A stretch of DNA of 41,041 nt from Crocinitomicaceae bacterium (lineage in GTDB: Bacteria > Bacteroidota > Bacteroidia > Flavobacteriales_D > Sanyastnellaceae), in NCBI GenBank assembly GCA_002690915.1, contig NZGF01000044.1, positions 1 through 41,041 of the forward strand, read 5' to 3'. The stretch's first letter is position 1. Every line of letters starts with the position of its first letter. The notes under the pieces were generated by a model. The model searched no databases, was not told where the DNA came from, and worked only from the letters and a program-made list of their open reading frames with translations. Positions 8,170 to 18,400 of this stretch are shown here, piece by piece. Made by a program: the position numbers and the translations under genes.

Positions 8170-9525
8170 ATGACGCGCTATGCCATCGTCGATATCGAAA
8201 CCACCGGTTCCCACGCCAAGGGTCACGGCATTACAGAGATTGCCGCGATCATCACCGATGGAACTGAGGAGCTCGAACGATGGCAAACACTTGTCGATCC
8301 CGGCTTACCTATCCCGCTGCCCATCACTCAACTCACCGGAATCACAAACAACATGGTCGAGGCGGCGCCCTCGTTCGAGGCCATTGCGGATGAACTGGAA
8401 GAATTCTTGAGCGGATGCATCTTCGTGGCGCACAACGTCGGGTTCGATTACGCGTTCATTCGCGGTCACTACGAGACCATGGGACGCGTGTGGCGCAGCC
8501 CAAAGATGTGCACAGTGCGCATGGCACGAAAGCTTCTCCCTGGGCACACAAGCTACAGCCTCGGCCGCATCTGCGAAGACCTCGGCATCGACAACGACGC
8601 CCGGCACCGCGCCATGGGCGATTGCGCGGCCACGGTGGAACTGTTCCACCTCATGATGAAAAGTGAGCGAGCTTCCGATGTAGTGGCAGGCATGCTCAAG
8701 CGCGGGGATCGAGAATCGTGGCTACCGCAGCACGTCCCGACAAGCGATTTTGAGGCGCTGCCCACTGCTCCGGGGGTCTACCGGTTTTTGAACCAAAAGG
8801 GCACACCCATCTACATCGGCATGTCCCACAACGTGAGGCACCGTGTGCGTACTCACTTCAACGGCACCATGAAATCAGCTCGACGCCAGGCTTTCTTGCG
8901 CGACATCTACCACATCGACGCTGAATCCACCGGTTCAGTGCTCATGGCCCGTCTCATCGAAGACGAACTGATCCGTACGCACTGGCCCATCCACAACCGA
9001 GCGCAGAAGTCCATACCCATTCGCACTGCCATCGTGAGCTACACCGACCAACGAGGCTTCAAGCGGCTTCACCTCCAACGGCAACGCCACGTCAAGCATG
9101 CCATTAGGTGGTTTCGTAGAGAAGAGGACGCTCGGGAATGGCTCCATACGCAAGCAGTCCTCCACGGGCTGCAACCGGAGTTACTTGGTTTGGGCAGCGA
9201 TGGGCGTGGCCAACCCATTGCAAACGACCAATGTGACACGCACAACAAAGCCATGAATGCACTCATCTGCGCTGCCCAGACCAGCGAAACTTGGGCCATT
9301 GTTGACCGAGGGCGAACCGCCGAAGAGCGAGCCATCGTGTGGATGGAAAACGAACACGTCAAAGGCTGGTGCTTCACCGAAGCAACGGTAAGTCGTTTTG
9401 ACGAAATCCCAAAATTGGTCGAACTGAAAAACGGATCAGCCACGGCGGACGCCATAGTACAGCACGCCATCCACGAGCGCGAATTGGGCAAGATCCGTTT
9501 TGACATCATCGAGCCCGCAACGTAA
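8170..9525 (+). CDS. DnaQ-like exonuclease fused to UvrC-type GIY-YIG nuclease
   Basis: 451-aa two-domain nuclease. Residues 1-170 are a DEDDh 3'-5' exonuclease: D8 and E10 in VDIETTG, D93 in HNVGFDYAF, H146 and D151 in HRAMGDC. Residues ~197-290 are a GIY-YIG domain: GVYRF and YIG, Arg in VRHRVRTHF, and the Glu of LIEDELIRTHWPIHN corresponding to the metal-binding Glu of UvrC. The ~160-aa C-terminus resembles the poorly characterised tail of Cho/UvrC-like proteins. Known relatives act in or beside nucleotide excision repair; uvrA lies 1 kb downstream on the same strand. A bidirectional terminator follows. Confidence 0.92.
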   Translation: MTRYAIVDIETTGSHAKGHGITEIAAIITDGTEELERWQTLVDPGLPIPLPITQLTGITNNMVEAAPSFEAIADELEEFLSGCIFVAHNVGFDYAFIRGHYETMGRVWRSPKMCTVRMARKLLPGHTSYSLGRICEDLGIDNDARHRAMGDCAATVELFHLMMKSERASDVVAGMLKRGDRESWLPQHVPTSDFEALPTAPGVYRFLNQKGTPIYIGMSHNVRHRVRTHFNGTMKSARRQAFLRDIYHIDAESTGSVLMARLIEDELIRTHWPIHNRAQKSIPIRTAIVSYTDQRGFKRLHLQRQRHVKHAIRWFRREEDAREWLHTQAVLHGLQPELLGLGSDGRGQPIANDQCDTHNKAMNALICAAQTSETWAIVDRGRTAEERAIVWMENEHVKGWCFTEATVSRFDEIPKLVELKNGSATADAIVQHAIHERELGKIRFDIIEPAT

Positions 9526-9533
9526 CCGGGCAT

Positions 9534-9561
9534 AAAAAAAGACCGCACGTAGCGGTCTTTT
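9534..9561. terminator. Bidirectional rho-independent terminator
   Basis: AAAGACCGC and GCGGTCTTT pair around a short loop (9538-9560), with an A-run on the left and a T-run on the right. It can end the + strand nuclease gene and, in reverse with seven T, the minus-strand sigma/56-aa transcript. Confidence 0.9.
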
Positions 9562-9582
9562 CTTCGTTTGTCCGTCGGTGGT

Positions 9583-9753
9583 TTAGTTCATCAGCCCGGA
9601 GAAAGTACCGAAGCGCTTTGTTGACTGAGCACGCAATCCAGCCGAATACTGGAGGATGTTGCGAACGCTCTCGGCGCGGGGCATTTTCAAGTTAGACTCG
9701 ATAGAATCTTCAAACCAATCAGACGTCAAATCGTCAAGGGTACAATGGGCCAT
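9583..9753 (-). CDS. 56-aa conserved-looking small protein downstream of the sigma factor
   Basis: Small reading frame: MAHCTLDDLTSDWFEDSI at the start, RAESVRNILQYSAGLRAQ in the middle, and an end at FSGLMN. It starts 70 nt after the stop of the ECF sigma gene and stops 23 nt before the shared terminator, so it fills the 3' part of that transcript exactly. Short Bacteroidota proteins with a similar ...NIL-YS--L... core and charged tail exist to my recollection, but I cannot name a function. No signal peptide or membrane segment. It may be co-expressed with, or a partner of, the sigma factor (inference). Confidence 0.7.
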   Translation of the reverse strand: MAHCTLDDLTSDWFEDSIESNLKMPRAESVRNILQYSAGLRAQSTKRFGTFSGLMN

Positions 9754-9823
9754 GGGCACTTGTTTTTGAGGTTTCGTACCCCAAGAACGCGCAGCTCCGG
9801 CTTCTATTGTGTGCGCTTGAAGA

Positions 9824-10411
9824 TTAATTCAAGGTCAACTCCACGCCTCGTTCGTCCATGGCTTTGCGAAGGTTGATGAGGGCGTAGCGCATTCGGCCGA
9901 GCGCTGTGTTAATTGAAACGCCTGTCTCATCAGCGATTTCTTGGAAACTCATGTCCCGTTCGATTCGCATTTTGACCACTAGACGCTGCTCTTCGGGCAG
10001 CGTTTCCAGGAGATCGCGAACATCCTGGCGAATTTGCTCTTGGATCATGCGGTCTTCCATGTGCGGCTCATCGGAATGCATAGTGTCAAACACATCGAAT
10101 TCCTCTGTGGCGCGCAGCATACGCATCTTCTTGCCTCGACGAAAGTGGTCAATGCTCAGGTTGTGCGCAATGCGCATCACCCATGGCAAAAACTTTCCTT
10201 CTTCGTTGTACTTTCCGCTTTTCAGGGTATTCACCACCTTAATAAAGGTGTCCTGAAACAGGTCGTTCGCAAGTTCGCTATCGCGGACGATGAAGAAGAT
10301 TTTGGAATAAACTTGTTGTTGATGGCGGTTCAAAAGGGTTTCGAACGCAGTTTCGTCCCCGGCGAGGTACGAAGAAATCAACTGTTGGTCTGAAAGTGAT
10401 GCTCGCATCAT
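9824..10411 (-). CDS. ECF-family RNA polymerase sigma factor
   Basis: 195-aa sigma-70 family protein of the extracytoplasmic function group. Region 2 spans about residues 20-95 (DETAFETLLNRHQQQVY, ELANDLFQDTFIKV, FLPWVMRIAHNLSIDHFRR). Region 4 spans ~137-190 (LPEEQRLVVKMRI, SFQEIADETGVSINTALGRM). No anti-sigma gene is adjacent; the next gene on the transcript is the 56-aa protein. It is divergent from uvrA with 171 nt between. Target genes cannot be inferred from the window. Confidence 0.93.
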   Translation of the reverse strand: MMRASLSDQQLISSYLAGDETAFETLLNRHQQQVYSKIFFIVRDSELANDLFQDTFIKVVNTLKSGKYNEEGKFLPWVMRIAHNLSIDHFRRGKKMRMLRATEEFDVFDTMHSDEPHMEDRMIQEQIRQDVRDLLETLPEEQRLVVKMRIERDMSFQEIADETGVSINTALGRMRYALINLRKAMDERGVELTLN

Positions 10412-10530
10412 TTTACGCAGTTAAGGGTGATATACAACCCGAGTCATAGGAAAACTTCGGGGCCTTACTTTGAAGCGTAAAATGTTTCTATCGCGGACGT
10501 TTTTTCAATTACTACATCTAATATACACCA

Positions 10531-10538
10531 TATTTTCG
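10531..10538 (+). promoter_or_regulatory. Possible -7 box of uvrA
   Basis: TATTTTCG fits the TAnnTT(T/C)G pattern seen at other starts in this window and would give a 5' untranslated region of about 40 nt before the uvrA ATG at 10583. No -33 TTG is evident at the usual spacing. Confidence 0.4.
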
Positions 10539-10582
10539 TTGCATTGAAACCCGCGGGCGTTTTGGGGTGTTAACAAAAGCGA

Positions 10583-13384
10583 ATGGAGATTCGTATCAAA
10601 GGTGCTCGAGAGCACAACCTAAAAAACATCGATGTCATTATCCCCAAGCGGAAATGGACGGTCATCACCGGGCTTTCAGGGTCTGGAAAAAGTTCACTGG
10701 CCTTCGATACGCTCTATGCGGAAGGACAACGACGGTACGTTGAGAGCCTCAGTAGCTACGCGCGCCAATTCCTTGGCCGCCTCGATAAGCCCGATGTGGA
10801 TTCCATCGACGGCATTTCCCCTGCCATTGCCATCGAGCAGCGCGCGTCCTCAGGCGGTCCGCGCTCGACGGTGGCAACACGGACTGAGATTCACGACCAC
10901 CTGCGCCTGCTGTACGCGCGAATTGGAATAACCATCTCTCCAGTCAGCGGAGAGCCCGTCAAGAAAGACCGCCCCGAAGACGTCCTGGATCGTCTAAACT
11001 CGCTCGATGCGGACATTCGCTTCCTCATCGTCGCCCCCATTCTGAAAAAAGCCGACCGCACCTGGGCCCAACAGCTCGAGATTTTCCAGCAACAAGGCTT
11101 CAGCCGTGTAATAGACGCCTCAGGCAAAACCCACGCCATAGCAAATGCCATCGCCTCGGATACCAAAGCTTGGTGGCTCGTAGTCGATCGCTTGGTCACT
11201 CCGTCTACCAAAGATGAGGGCGATTTTAACTCGCGCGTGTTCGATTCCGTTGAAACGGCCTTTTTCGAAGGCGACGGTTCGTGTGAAATCCGTTTTGCCG
11301 ATGGCAACCTCGGGCCGTGGACCTTTTCTGATCGCTTCGAACGAGACGGCATCACTTTTCCTGAACCGAGCCCAGAACTGTTCACCTTCAACAGCCCCAT
11401 CGGCGCTTGCAGCCGATGCGAGGGCTTTGGACACGTCATCGGCATCGACCCTGAGCGCGTTGTACCCGATCCCAAGCTCAGTATTTACGACGGCGCCATC
11501 GCCTGCTGGCGCGGGGAGCGCATGGGCAAATGGAAGCAACGCCTCTGTCTCGCAGCTCGGGACAACGACATCCCCATTCACAGCGCATGGCGTGACCTTT
11601 CTGCTGGGCAAAAGGCCCTAGTTTGGAAAGGAAGCAAGGGATTCAAGGGACTGGACGCTTTCTTTTCCTACCTCGAGGAGAAAAGCTACAAGATTCAATT
11701 CCGCGTCATGCTCAGCAGGTACCGGGGCCGTACAAAATGCCCGACGTGCCACGGCACGCGATTAGGTGAAGGCGCACAAAACGTCTTCGTCGGAGATAAC
11801 ACCCTGACCGAGGTACTGCGCATGTCCGCTAGGGATGCCCTTCGTTGGACCCGAAACCTACAGCTCAAACCGACCGAAGCAGAAATCGGCGAGCGGTTGC
11901 TCCAAGAGGCCGAAACCCGCTTGCAATACCTCTGTGATGTCGGGGTCGGTTATTTGACCTTGGACCGGTCAAGCAAAAGCCTCAGCGGCGGCGAGTCGCA
12001 GCGCATATCCCTGAGTACATGTCTTGGCAGCAGCTTAGTCGGGAGCACCTACGTCCTTGATGAACCCAGTATCGGCCTCCATCCGGAGGACACCGAACGG
12101 CTGATTGGCATCTTGAAGCAACTCCGCGACATCGGCAATACCGTCGTGGTCGTCGAACACGATGAAGATATTATGCGAGCGGCAGACCATCTAGTGGACC
12201 TAGGGCCACGCGCTGGAAGCTTGGGCGGTGAAGTGGTTTTTGCCGGTGACGCCCCGACATGGGAAAGCCTAGACGCCTCCCACCCGTCGCTGACCGCCGC
12301 CTACCTTAACGGGCACCTCGAAAATCCAGAGAAGCTTAAGCGCCAACTCGGCCCTGGCTGGTTGGAGCTCACTGGCGCGTACAAGAACAACCTCAAGGGG
12401 GTAGACATCCGCATTCCATTGCACGCCCTTACCGCGATCACAGGCGTGAGCGGATCGGGCAAAAGCACCCTGGTCAATCAGGTCTTCCTGCCCTTGCTTC
12501 GGGCTGAACTGGAGGGGCTTGGCGGCGGGCAGTCTGCCTTAGGTGCGCTGTCCGGCAGTGTGCACAAAATCGGAGCATTGGAATTCGTCGACCAAAACCC
12601 TATTGGGAAATCTTCCCGCAGCAACCCGGTCACATACGTCAAGGCGTACGACGAGATTAGGCAGTTATTCAGCAGCACGGGACTCGCAAAAGCCCGCGGG
12701 TATAAACCTTCACATTTCAGCTTTAACGTAGCAGGGGGACGTTGCGAAACCTGCGAAGGTGAGGGCCAAGTCACCATCGGCATGCAGTTCATGGCTGATT
12801 TGAAGTTACGGTGCGACGCATGCAAGGGGCAACGTTTCCAAGACGAAATCCTCGACATCAAGTGGAAGGACAAGCACATTGCTAATGTGTTAGGGATGAC
12901 CGTAGCCGATGCCGTTGACTTTTTCGCCCCGGCGACTGATGAAATAAAACCAAGCTCGGTTCAGAAGCGCCTCCTTGCAAAGCTTCAACCGCTCCTCGAT
13001 GTCGGGCTAGGTTATGTGACACTGGGACAGAGCAGCAACACCCTAAGCGGAGGAGAAGCGCAGCGCATCAAACTTGCAACCTTCCTCGGACGTGGTGACC
13101 GGCAAGAACACACTCTCTTCGTGTTTGACGAGCCCACCACGGGCCTGCATGCTTTCGATGTGCAAAAGCTAATGATCTCACTGAATGCTCTGCTCAAAAT
13201 GGGCCATACAGTGCTCGTCATCGAGCACCAACTCGACGTTATTGCGCAAGCAGACTACATTATCGACATGGGCCCTGGCGGCGGTGATGCCGGCGGTGCA
13301 GTCGTGTGCCAAGGGGCACCCAAAGCCATCGCCTCCTGCAAGGCTTCCCTAACGGGTAAACACCTCAAATCCAAACTGACATAA
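10583..13384 (+). CDS. uvrA: Excinuclease ABC subunit A
   Basis: 933-aa damage-recognition ATPase of nucleotide excision repair, full length (E. coli about 940). Two ABC modules are visible: Walker A GLSGSGKSS with Lys36 and signature LSGGESQR in the first; GVSGSGKST (near residue 622) and LSGGEAQR in the second, each followed by a DEP(S/T)xGLH Walker B region. Zinc-binding cysteine pairs are seen in CSRCEGFGH, CPTCHGTRL, CETCEGEG and CDACKGQRF. The stop codon overlaps the msrB start as TAATG, so the two are translationally coupled. Confidence 0.98.
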   Translation: MEIRIKGAREHNLKNIDVIIPKRKWTVITGLSGSGKSSLAFDTLYAEGQRRYVESLSSYARQFLGRLDKPDVDSIDGISPAIAIEQRASSGGPRSTVATRTEIHDHLRLLYARIGITISPVSGEPVKKDRPEDVLDRLNSLDADIRFLIVAPILKKADRTWAQQLEIFQQQGFSRVIDASGKTHAIANAIASDTKAWWLVVDRLVTPSTKDEGDFNSRVFDSVETAFFEGDGSCEIRFADGNLGPWTFSDRFERDGITFPEPSPELFTFNSPIGACSRCEGFGHVIGIDPERVVPDPKLSIYDGAIACWRGERMGKWKQRLCLAARDNDIPIHSAWRDLSAGQKALVWKGSKGFKGLDAFFSYLEEKSYKIQFRVMLSRYRGRTKCPTCHGTRLGEGAQNVFVGDNTLTEVLRMSARDALRWTRNLQLKPTEAEIGERLLQEAETRLQYLCDVGVGYLTLDRSSKSLSGGESQRISLSTCLGSSLVGSTYVLDEPSIGLHPEDTERLIGILKQLRDIGNTVVVVEHDEDIMRAADHLVDLGPRAGSLGGEVVFAGDAPTWESLDASHPSLTAAYLNGHLENPEKLKRQLGPGWLELTGAYKNNLKGVDIRIPLHALTAITGVSGSGKSTLVNQVFLPLLRAELEGLGGGQSALGALSGSVHKIGALEFVDQNPIGKSSRSNPVTYVKAYDEIRQLFSSTGLAKARGYKPSHFSFNVAGGRCETCEGEGQVTIGMQFMADLKLRCDACKGQRFQDEILDIKWKDKHIANVLGMTVADAVDFFAPATDEIKPSSVQKRLLAKLQPLLDVGLGYVTLGQSSNTLSGGEAQRIKLATFLGRGDRQEHTLFVFDEPTTGLHAFDVQKLMISLNALLKMGHTVLVIEHQLDVIAQADYIIDMGPGGGDAGGAVVCQGAPKAIASCKASLTGKHLKSKLT

Positions 13385-13878
13385 TGCTCCACAATTGGCT
13401 CCCTATTTGCGCACTTATCCTAGCAACAGGCTGCAGCACTGCTCAAGAACCAGAAATCAAACCCGCTATTGATTGGAGCGAAAAGCTCACCGATGAGCAA
13501 TTTCGCATCTTGAGGCAATGTGGGACGGAACCGCCTTTTACGGGAGCATTTTGGGACCACCACGAGGACGGAGTGTACTGTTGCGCAGGTTGCGGAAAAG
13601 CTCTTTTTGACAGCCGCGATAAATTTAACAGCGGCAGCGGATGGCCTAGTTTTTTTGAAGTGATCGCCGAAAAGGCCATTACCACGCGTACCGATTACAA
13701 ATTAGGATACCCGCGCACTGAGTTGTTGTGCAGTGCCTGTGCTGGGCACTTGGGCCATGTTTTTGGCGATGGACCGGCACCGACCGGGTTACGCTACTGC
13801 ATCAACAGCGCCGCTTTGCAATTCCTCCCTAGGGATTCTTTGCAAAGCATGACACAACCACTAAAAATGAACGATTAG
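13384..13878 (+). CDS. msrB: Peptide-methionine (R)-S-oxide reductase, lipoprotein
   Basis: 164-aa MsrB that reduces methionine-R-sulfoxide in proteins. The N-terminus is a lipoprotein signal with lipobox LATGC (Cys17). Zinc cysteines are Cys67/Cys70 (CCAGCG) and Cys116/Cys119 (CSACAGH); the catalytic Cys139 lies in LRYCINSAAL. The GSGWPSF core is present. It would repair envelope or surface proteins, fitting a genome rich in exported proteins. It is coupled to uvrA by TAATG, and its stop codon overlaps the stop of the convergent gene (TTAG at 13875-13878). Confidence 0.95.
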   Translation: MLHNWLPICALILATGCSTAQEPEIKPAIDWSEKLTDEQFRILRQCGTEPPFTGAFWDHHEDGVYCCAGCGKALFDSRDKFNSGSGWPSFFEVIAEKAITTRTDYKLGYPRTELLCSACAGHLGHVFGDGPAPTGLRYCINSAALQFLPRDSLQSMTQPLKMND

Positions 13879-14498
13879 CGGCCGCAGGTAAAAGTGATAC
13901 CTTCTGCTTGAATCAAGTTCGCTCCACTTTCAACATTGCCCTCAGCATCCAAGATAGCCTTGGTCCGTCCGTGAATGTTGATGAGACCTTGTACCACCCC
14001 TGTGGTGGTTAACTGCGCGATTAAAATTCGTTTGTCCTCTGGAGCCAATGCCTGGCGTTTATCGGGCAACACAAACCAAGCACCATTGTCAGTTGTCAAC
14101 ATACCGCCCGCTTCAAACGCCTCGAAAAAGCCCGTTTCCGGTGGGAAAGCTGTCAACGAGTTCATGTAGTTGTCCTCCAAGCCGATGGACACCCATGAAT
14201 CAAACGCGAGTGTAGCATCATTCTGAATGTCATACCGTTGCACTTCTGACGCCATACCGCCGCCTTTTGGATGCTGATAAAATCCGCTTGCACTTGAAAT
14301 TTCAAGCGGTTTACCTGCCTCACCGAAGATGGCATCAATGACGTCTCCTTCGCTCTCCATCACTGCATAAACGCGGTACGTTCGACCGGCAACTACACCT
14401 CCATTCTCTATTTCATCCACTTCAATGTGGGAAAATTGACCCCAAACCAATGCGGGAGCCAACATCATCGCTAAAACGCTCAACTTCGTCTTCATCAT
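13875..14498 (-). CDS. Small secreted protein made of one copy of the shared ~200-aa domain
   Basis: 207-aa protein with signal peptide (MMKTKLSVLAMMLAPALVWG). The mature part is one domain also seen twice in the 1359-aa protein and once in the adhesin encoded upstream: YRVYAVMESEGDVIDAIFGE, GFYQHP, LAFDSWVSIGL, RILIAQLTTTGVVQG. It ends at TFTCGR with no sorting domain. It is the last gene of a three-gene operon (adhesin, PorP/SprF, this), 24 nt after PorP/SprF. Function unknown; the operon suggests an accessory to the exported adhesin (inference). Confidence 0.85.
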   Translation of the reverse strand: MMKTKLSVLAMMLAPALVWGQFSHIEVDEIENGGVVAGRTYRVYAVMESEGDVIDAIFGEAGKPLEISSASGFYQHPKGGGMASEVQRYDIQNDATLAFDSWVSIGLEDNYMNSLTAFPPETGFFEAFEAGGMLTTDNGAWFVLPDKRQALAPEDKRILIAQLTTTGVVQGLINIHGRTKAILDAEGNVESGANLIQAEGITFTCGR

Positions 14499-14522
14499 GC
14501 TTGCTGTCGTTTGGATTGCTTC

Positions 14523-15491
14523 TTATTTAACAATTCGCTTACGTTGTAATATACGACGAGAATTCATGGAACTCGAACGGAAGCCGGTTGAACGCGGTAC
14601 AAAATAGGTTAAGCAGATCTCGTGGGAATGCGGGCTGAGGTAGCTCGCCGCGGTACTGGTGATGTCGTAAACGTATGACAGCCCGAACGAACCGTACTGG
14701 CCACCAACGCCCATGACGACTGCATCATTCGTGCGGAAGCCCAAACTCACCCATGCCATGTCGGCATACCATCCACGGAGGTAGACGTCAAGCTGCGCCG
14801 GAGTACGCTCCGTGACACGCACTAGGGCCGAAGGCTCGATGATAAAGTCGTTGGATACCTGGTACTTGTAGTGGCCCATGAAGCGGAAGTGGCGAACCTG
14901 TTTGTTGTCCAATCCCCCTTGAATGGTTGAGGTTTCAAGGCCAGTCGACGATTGAATCAAGTGGGGAATGGCGAATCCAAACGCATACGCCTCACTGAAG
15001 ACCATTAAACCGAAATGCGCATCGACGGATACCGATTGCTCCATTCCATAGCTTAAGGCAGGATCTTCCACGTCCCAGACGTCCAGGTCGTTGTCAAAAG
15101 ACCATTGGTTGGCCATCAAGCTCAATCCGAATGCCACTGCGTCGTAGTTGTTCAAATCAATGGTGTACGAACCACCCAACTCGATACCAGTGCGTTTGAT
15201 GGCACCACCCGTGTCGTCTGAGTAAACAATGCCACCGACACCGACCCGGTTGGGCAGCGCCGTGTGGCCACTAAGCGTCATGGTTTCCGGCGCTCCTTCG
15301 AACCCTGTCCATTGGTTGCGGTACTGCATTGTAATGGGGGTTTCGGGTAACGTACCGGCGATCGCAGGATTGCTGAGAAATGGATTGGTCATGAACTGTG
15401 AGCGGCGGAACAATTGCTGTGCATGTGCCTCAGGAGCGACCAAAGCAAGGCCCAAGGCCAGAGCAAGGAGGGAAAGGATGAATTGCTTCAT
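14523..15491 (-). CDS. PorP/SprF family type IX secretion membrane protein
   Basis: 322-aa outer-membrane barrel of the PorP/SprF family: signal peptide (MKQFILSLLALALGLALV, cleavage near AHAQ), then FMTNPFLSNPAIAGT, the family hallmark, followed by YRNQWTGFEGAPETMTLSGH and GVGGIVYSDDTGG. In known systems such proteins sit next to, and help export or anchor, a T9SS type B cargo. Here it starts 7 nt after the stop of exactly such a cargo gene. I do not assign a specific symbol because paralogues are numerous. Confidence 0.93.
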   Translation of the reverse strand: MKQFILSLLALALGLALVAPEAHAQQLFRRSQFMTNPFLSNPAIAGTLPETPITMQYRNQWTGFEGAPETMTLSGHTALPNRVGVGGIVYSDDTGGAIKRTGIELGGSYTIDLNNYDAVAFGLSLMANQWSFDNDLDVWDVEDPALSYGMEQSVSVDAHFGLMVFSEAYAFGFAIPHLIQSSTGLETSTIQGGLDNKQVRHFRFMGHYKYQVSNDFIIEPSALVRVTERTPAQLDVYLRGWYADMAWVSLGFRTNDAVVMGVGGQYGSFGLSYVYDITSTAASYLSPHSHEICLTYFVPRSTGFRSSSMNSRRILQRKRIVK

Positions 15492-15498
15492 GGGTGCT

Positions 15499-18400
15499 TT
15501 AGTATTTCAAGGTTACGGTTCCCGTGATCGGAGCCTTGTCACCGGCAAATTCAATTACATAATAGTAATCCGCTACTGGTAATGGAGCATTGTTGTAACG
15601 GCCATCCCAACGTTCCTGGTAACCTCTCGAATAGAACATCTGCTGGCCCCAACGGTTGAAGACCCTTACTTCTGCGGTTGGGAAGTATTCCAAACCACCA
15701 ACAATCCAGTCATCGTTGTAGCCATCACCGTTCGGTGTGATGGCTTCCGCAATGAAGAAACATCCAATGGTCGGTTCAACCGTGACCACGCGTGTCAAGG
15801 TGCACCCCAAGCTATCGGTGACCACAACCGAATACGTGTCCTCATACAAACCCGTTGCTGTGACTGTCGTCTGGGCATCGCCATCGCTCCAGAGGTATTC
15901 GATGGGCTGAAATCCACCAATAACTGAGGCCGTCGCTGTTCCGTCTTGTTCGTTCCAACAAGTGACTGGAGAACTCAGCATGGTGATGAGCATATCAGTG
16001 TCCACTTCAGCTGCCACCGTGAAAGCCGTGTCTTCAATGCATCCCGTAGAGTCAATCGCTGTGACGTTGTACACGCCTTCGTAGAGGTTTAAGAGGTCAA
16101 TGCCATCTTCCAAAACTTCCCAACTGATATCACCGGTGCCCCCGATCGGAAAAATATTAACCTCTCCGTCCTTCATGCCAGTGCACGTCACGTTGGTCAC
16201 ATCGATGAGGACCTCAATGGGGTCGGGCTCCATGATTTCGAACATGGTCGAATCCATGCAGCCATTCCCATCCACGACGGAGGCCGTGTACTCACCCGCA
16301 CAAAGCGCAGCGAAGTTATAATCTTCACTTCCATTAAGCGTCAAAAATACTGCGCCTGTCCCACCGCTGAAGTCCACAATAGCGGTGCCATCACAATCAC
16401 CACCGCACACCACATCTTCCAAGAAGAGCCATTCGACTATCAGCGAATCCGGCTCAAAGATGTCCCCTGCTTCGGTGATTAGGCATCCGTTCTCGTCTTG
16501 AACCGTCACACCTATGGGCCCTTCATCAAGGCCTTCCAACGTGTACGGTAACGCACCTTCTTCAGGTTGGACCAAACTAAGAGCTCCTGTCCCGCCGATG
16601 CCTTCAACGGTCAACATTCCGTCGGCATATGAAGTACAGGTAATTTCGGTTTGTGTCAAGATAAGCTGGATGGGATCTGGTTCAATAAGCAACTGGGGGT
16701 CCGAACTCACTTCACATCCCACCTCATCCACAACTGTCACCACATAGGTGCCTGCGGCTAAATCAAAGCAGGGGTCGAATTGAAATGCTCCAGCAGGTGG
16801 AGCCACTTGGAAACTCAATGCTCCGGTTCCACCGGAAGCGTTTTCCACACAAATCGATCCATTCGTCTCGCCATTGCAGGTTACATCTTGGATAACCACG
16901 TCAAACAAAATGGAGTCAGGTGCCATCACTTGGAACGCCTCCTGTACCACGCAACCGTTCTCATCAGTTGCATTGGCTATGTAATCTCCCACGCACAAGC
17001 CCTCGTCATCGTATTCATTTTCATCTGCATCCGAGACAGAATAATCAAAAACCCCAGACCCTCCGAACGCCGCGATATTTACCTCTCCATCGCAGGCCTC
17101 CGAACAGAGCAGGTCACTCACAGTAATCTGCATGGTGACTGCGTCTGGTTCGATTATTGTTACTTCCGTAGAGTCTTGGCATCCATTGTCATCCGTAACC
17201 AAAAGGAAATATTGCGCTGCTTCGAGATCCGTGACCGTAAAATCTACCGAACCTACTCCAGAAATATTGACACCCAAATTGGGTGAACCAGACAGTGTAA
17301 GGGTTCCCGTACCCCCACTCATGCTTCCCTCGATGAGGCCATCGCCGTATGCAAAGCATGTAATATCATCGGCCGTAGCTTGAAGAATTACGGGGTCAAT
17401 GCAGGAAATGGTAATGGATGTGTCGAGCGAACACCCGTTGGCATCCGTAATATCAAATTCCCATTCCCCGTCTCCATTGACGCATTCAAGTCCCACCCAC
17501 TGGTTATTGGGGTCGGGTAGTACACCGGAGCCCGTGTTAGTCGCAGAATAACCAACGATTTGATAGTTCGGAGTTCCACCCGAATAGTCTATTTCAATCA
17601 CACTACCCAAGTCCCCTGGGCATATGTTATCTTGAATCAGCTCCCAGCTGGCTTCAAGTTCAGTTGGCTCAACAAATGAAAATACCGCCGATGAGTCTCG
17701 GCATGTATTACCGTCCACGATGGCTACGAAATAATCACCTTCAGGTAAATCAATGAATTGATTGTCATCAACCTGGGTTGAAATCACCGAACTATCAGCC
17801 GCATTTAGCAATTGATATGTCATCGGAGCAGCCCCGTTTACATTGACTTCGACCGCTGCCAAATCCCCGAAGCAATCGATTGAATTGTCTACGACAACGT
17901 TGGCATCATTTTGTGCATAGTTGGCACAGGGATTCAGCACGGATTCAGGGCCAGTGCCATCACCATCCATGCACCACTCTTGGAATGGAGCCTGTACCCC
18001 TTCTACGAACACTTGAAAACACGCTTGAAACTCAAAATCTCCACATGTGGTGATTTGAGCGAACTGGATACGCAGATCGTCTCCTGCCGCTTCAGGAACA
18101 ACCGTAAAAATGAGACCGCCATCTTCTTGTTCGGCGCACATGGTGGTTGAACTGTAAGCCGGGTTGCTACCCGTGTATTGCTCGCCAGTCGCAAAGCCTA
18201 AGGTCCAGTAGGTATCGAATTCGACCTCCGGAAAGAAATCAAGCAGCGCAGGGTTTTGAGCTCCACCGAGCAATACATCGCCCAATTCCGGATTGAAACA
18301 ACCACATGGCGCATTGATGTAAAACGCTTCGGTTCCGAGAACAACAGCATCTGAATAGATGGCGCTCAATTCATCCGTAGGATTGGTAAACTCTGCAAAT

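Noticed and set aside
9824-10411. ECF sigma factor as controller of the T9SS genes
   Set aside because: No anti-sigma gene or shared upstream motif ties it to them here; the idea cannot be supported from the window.
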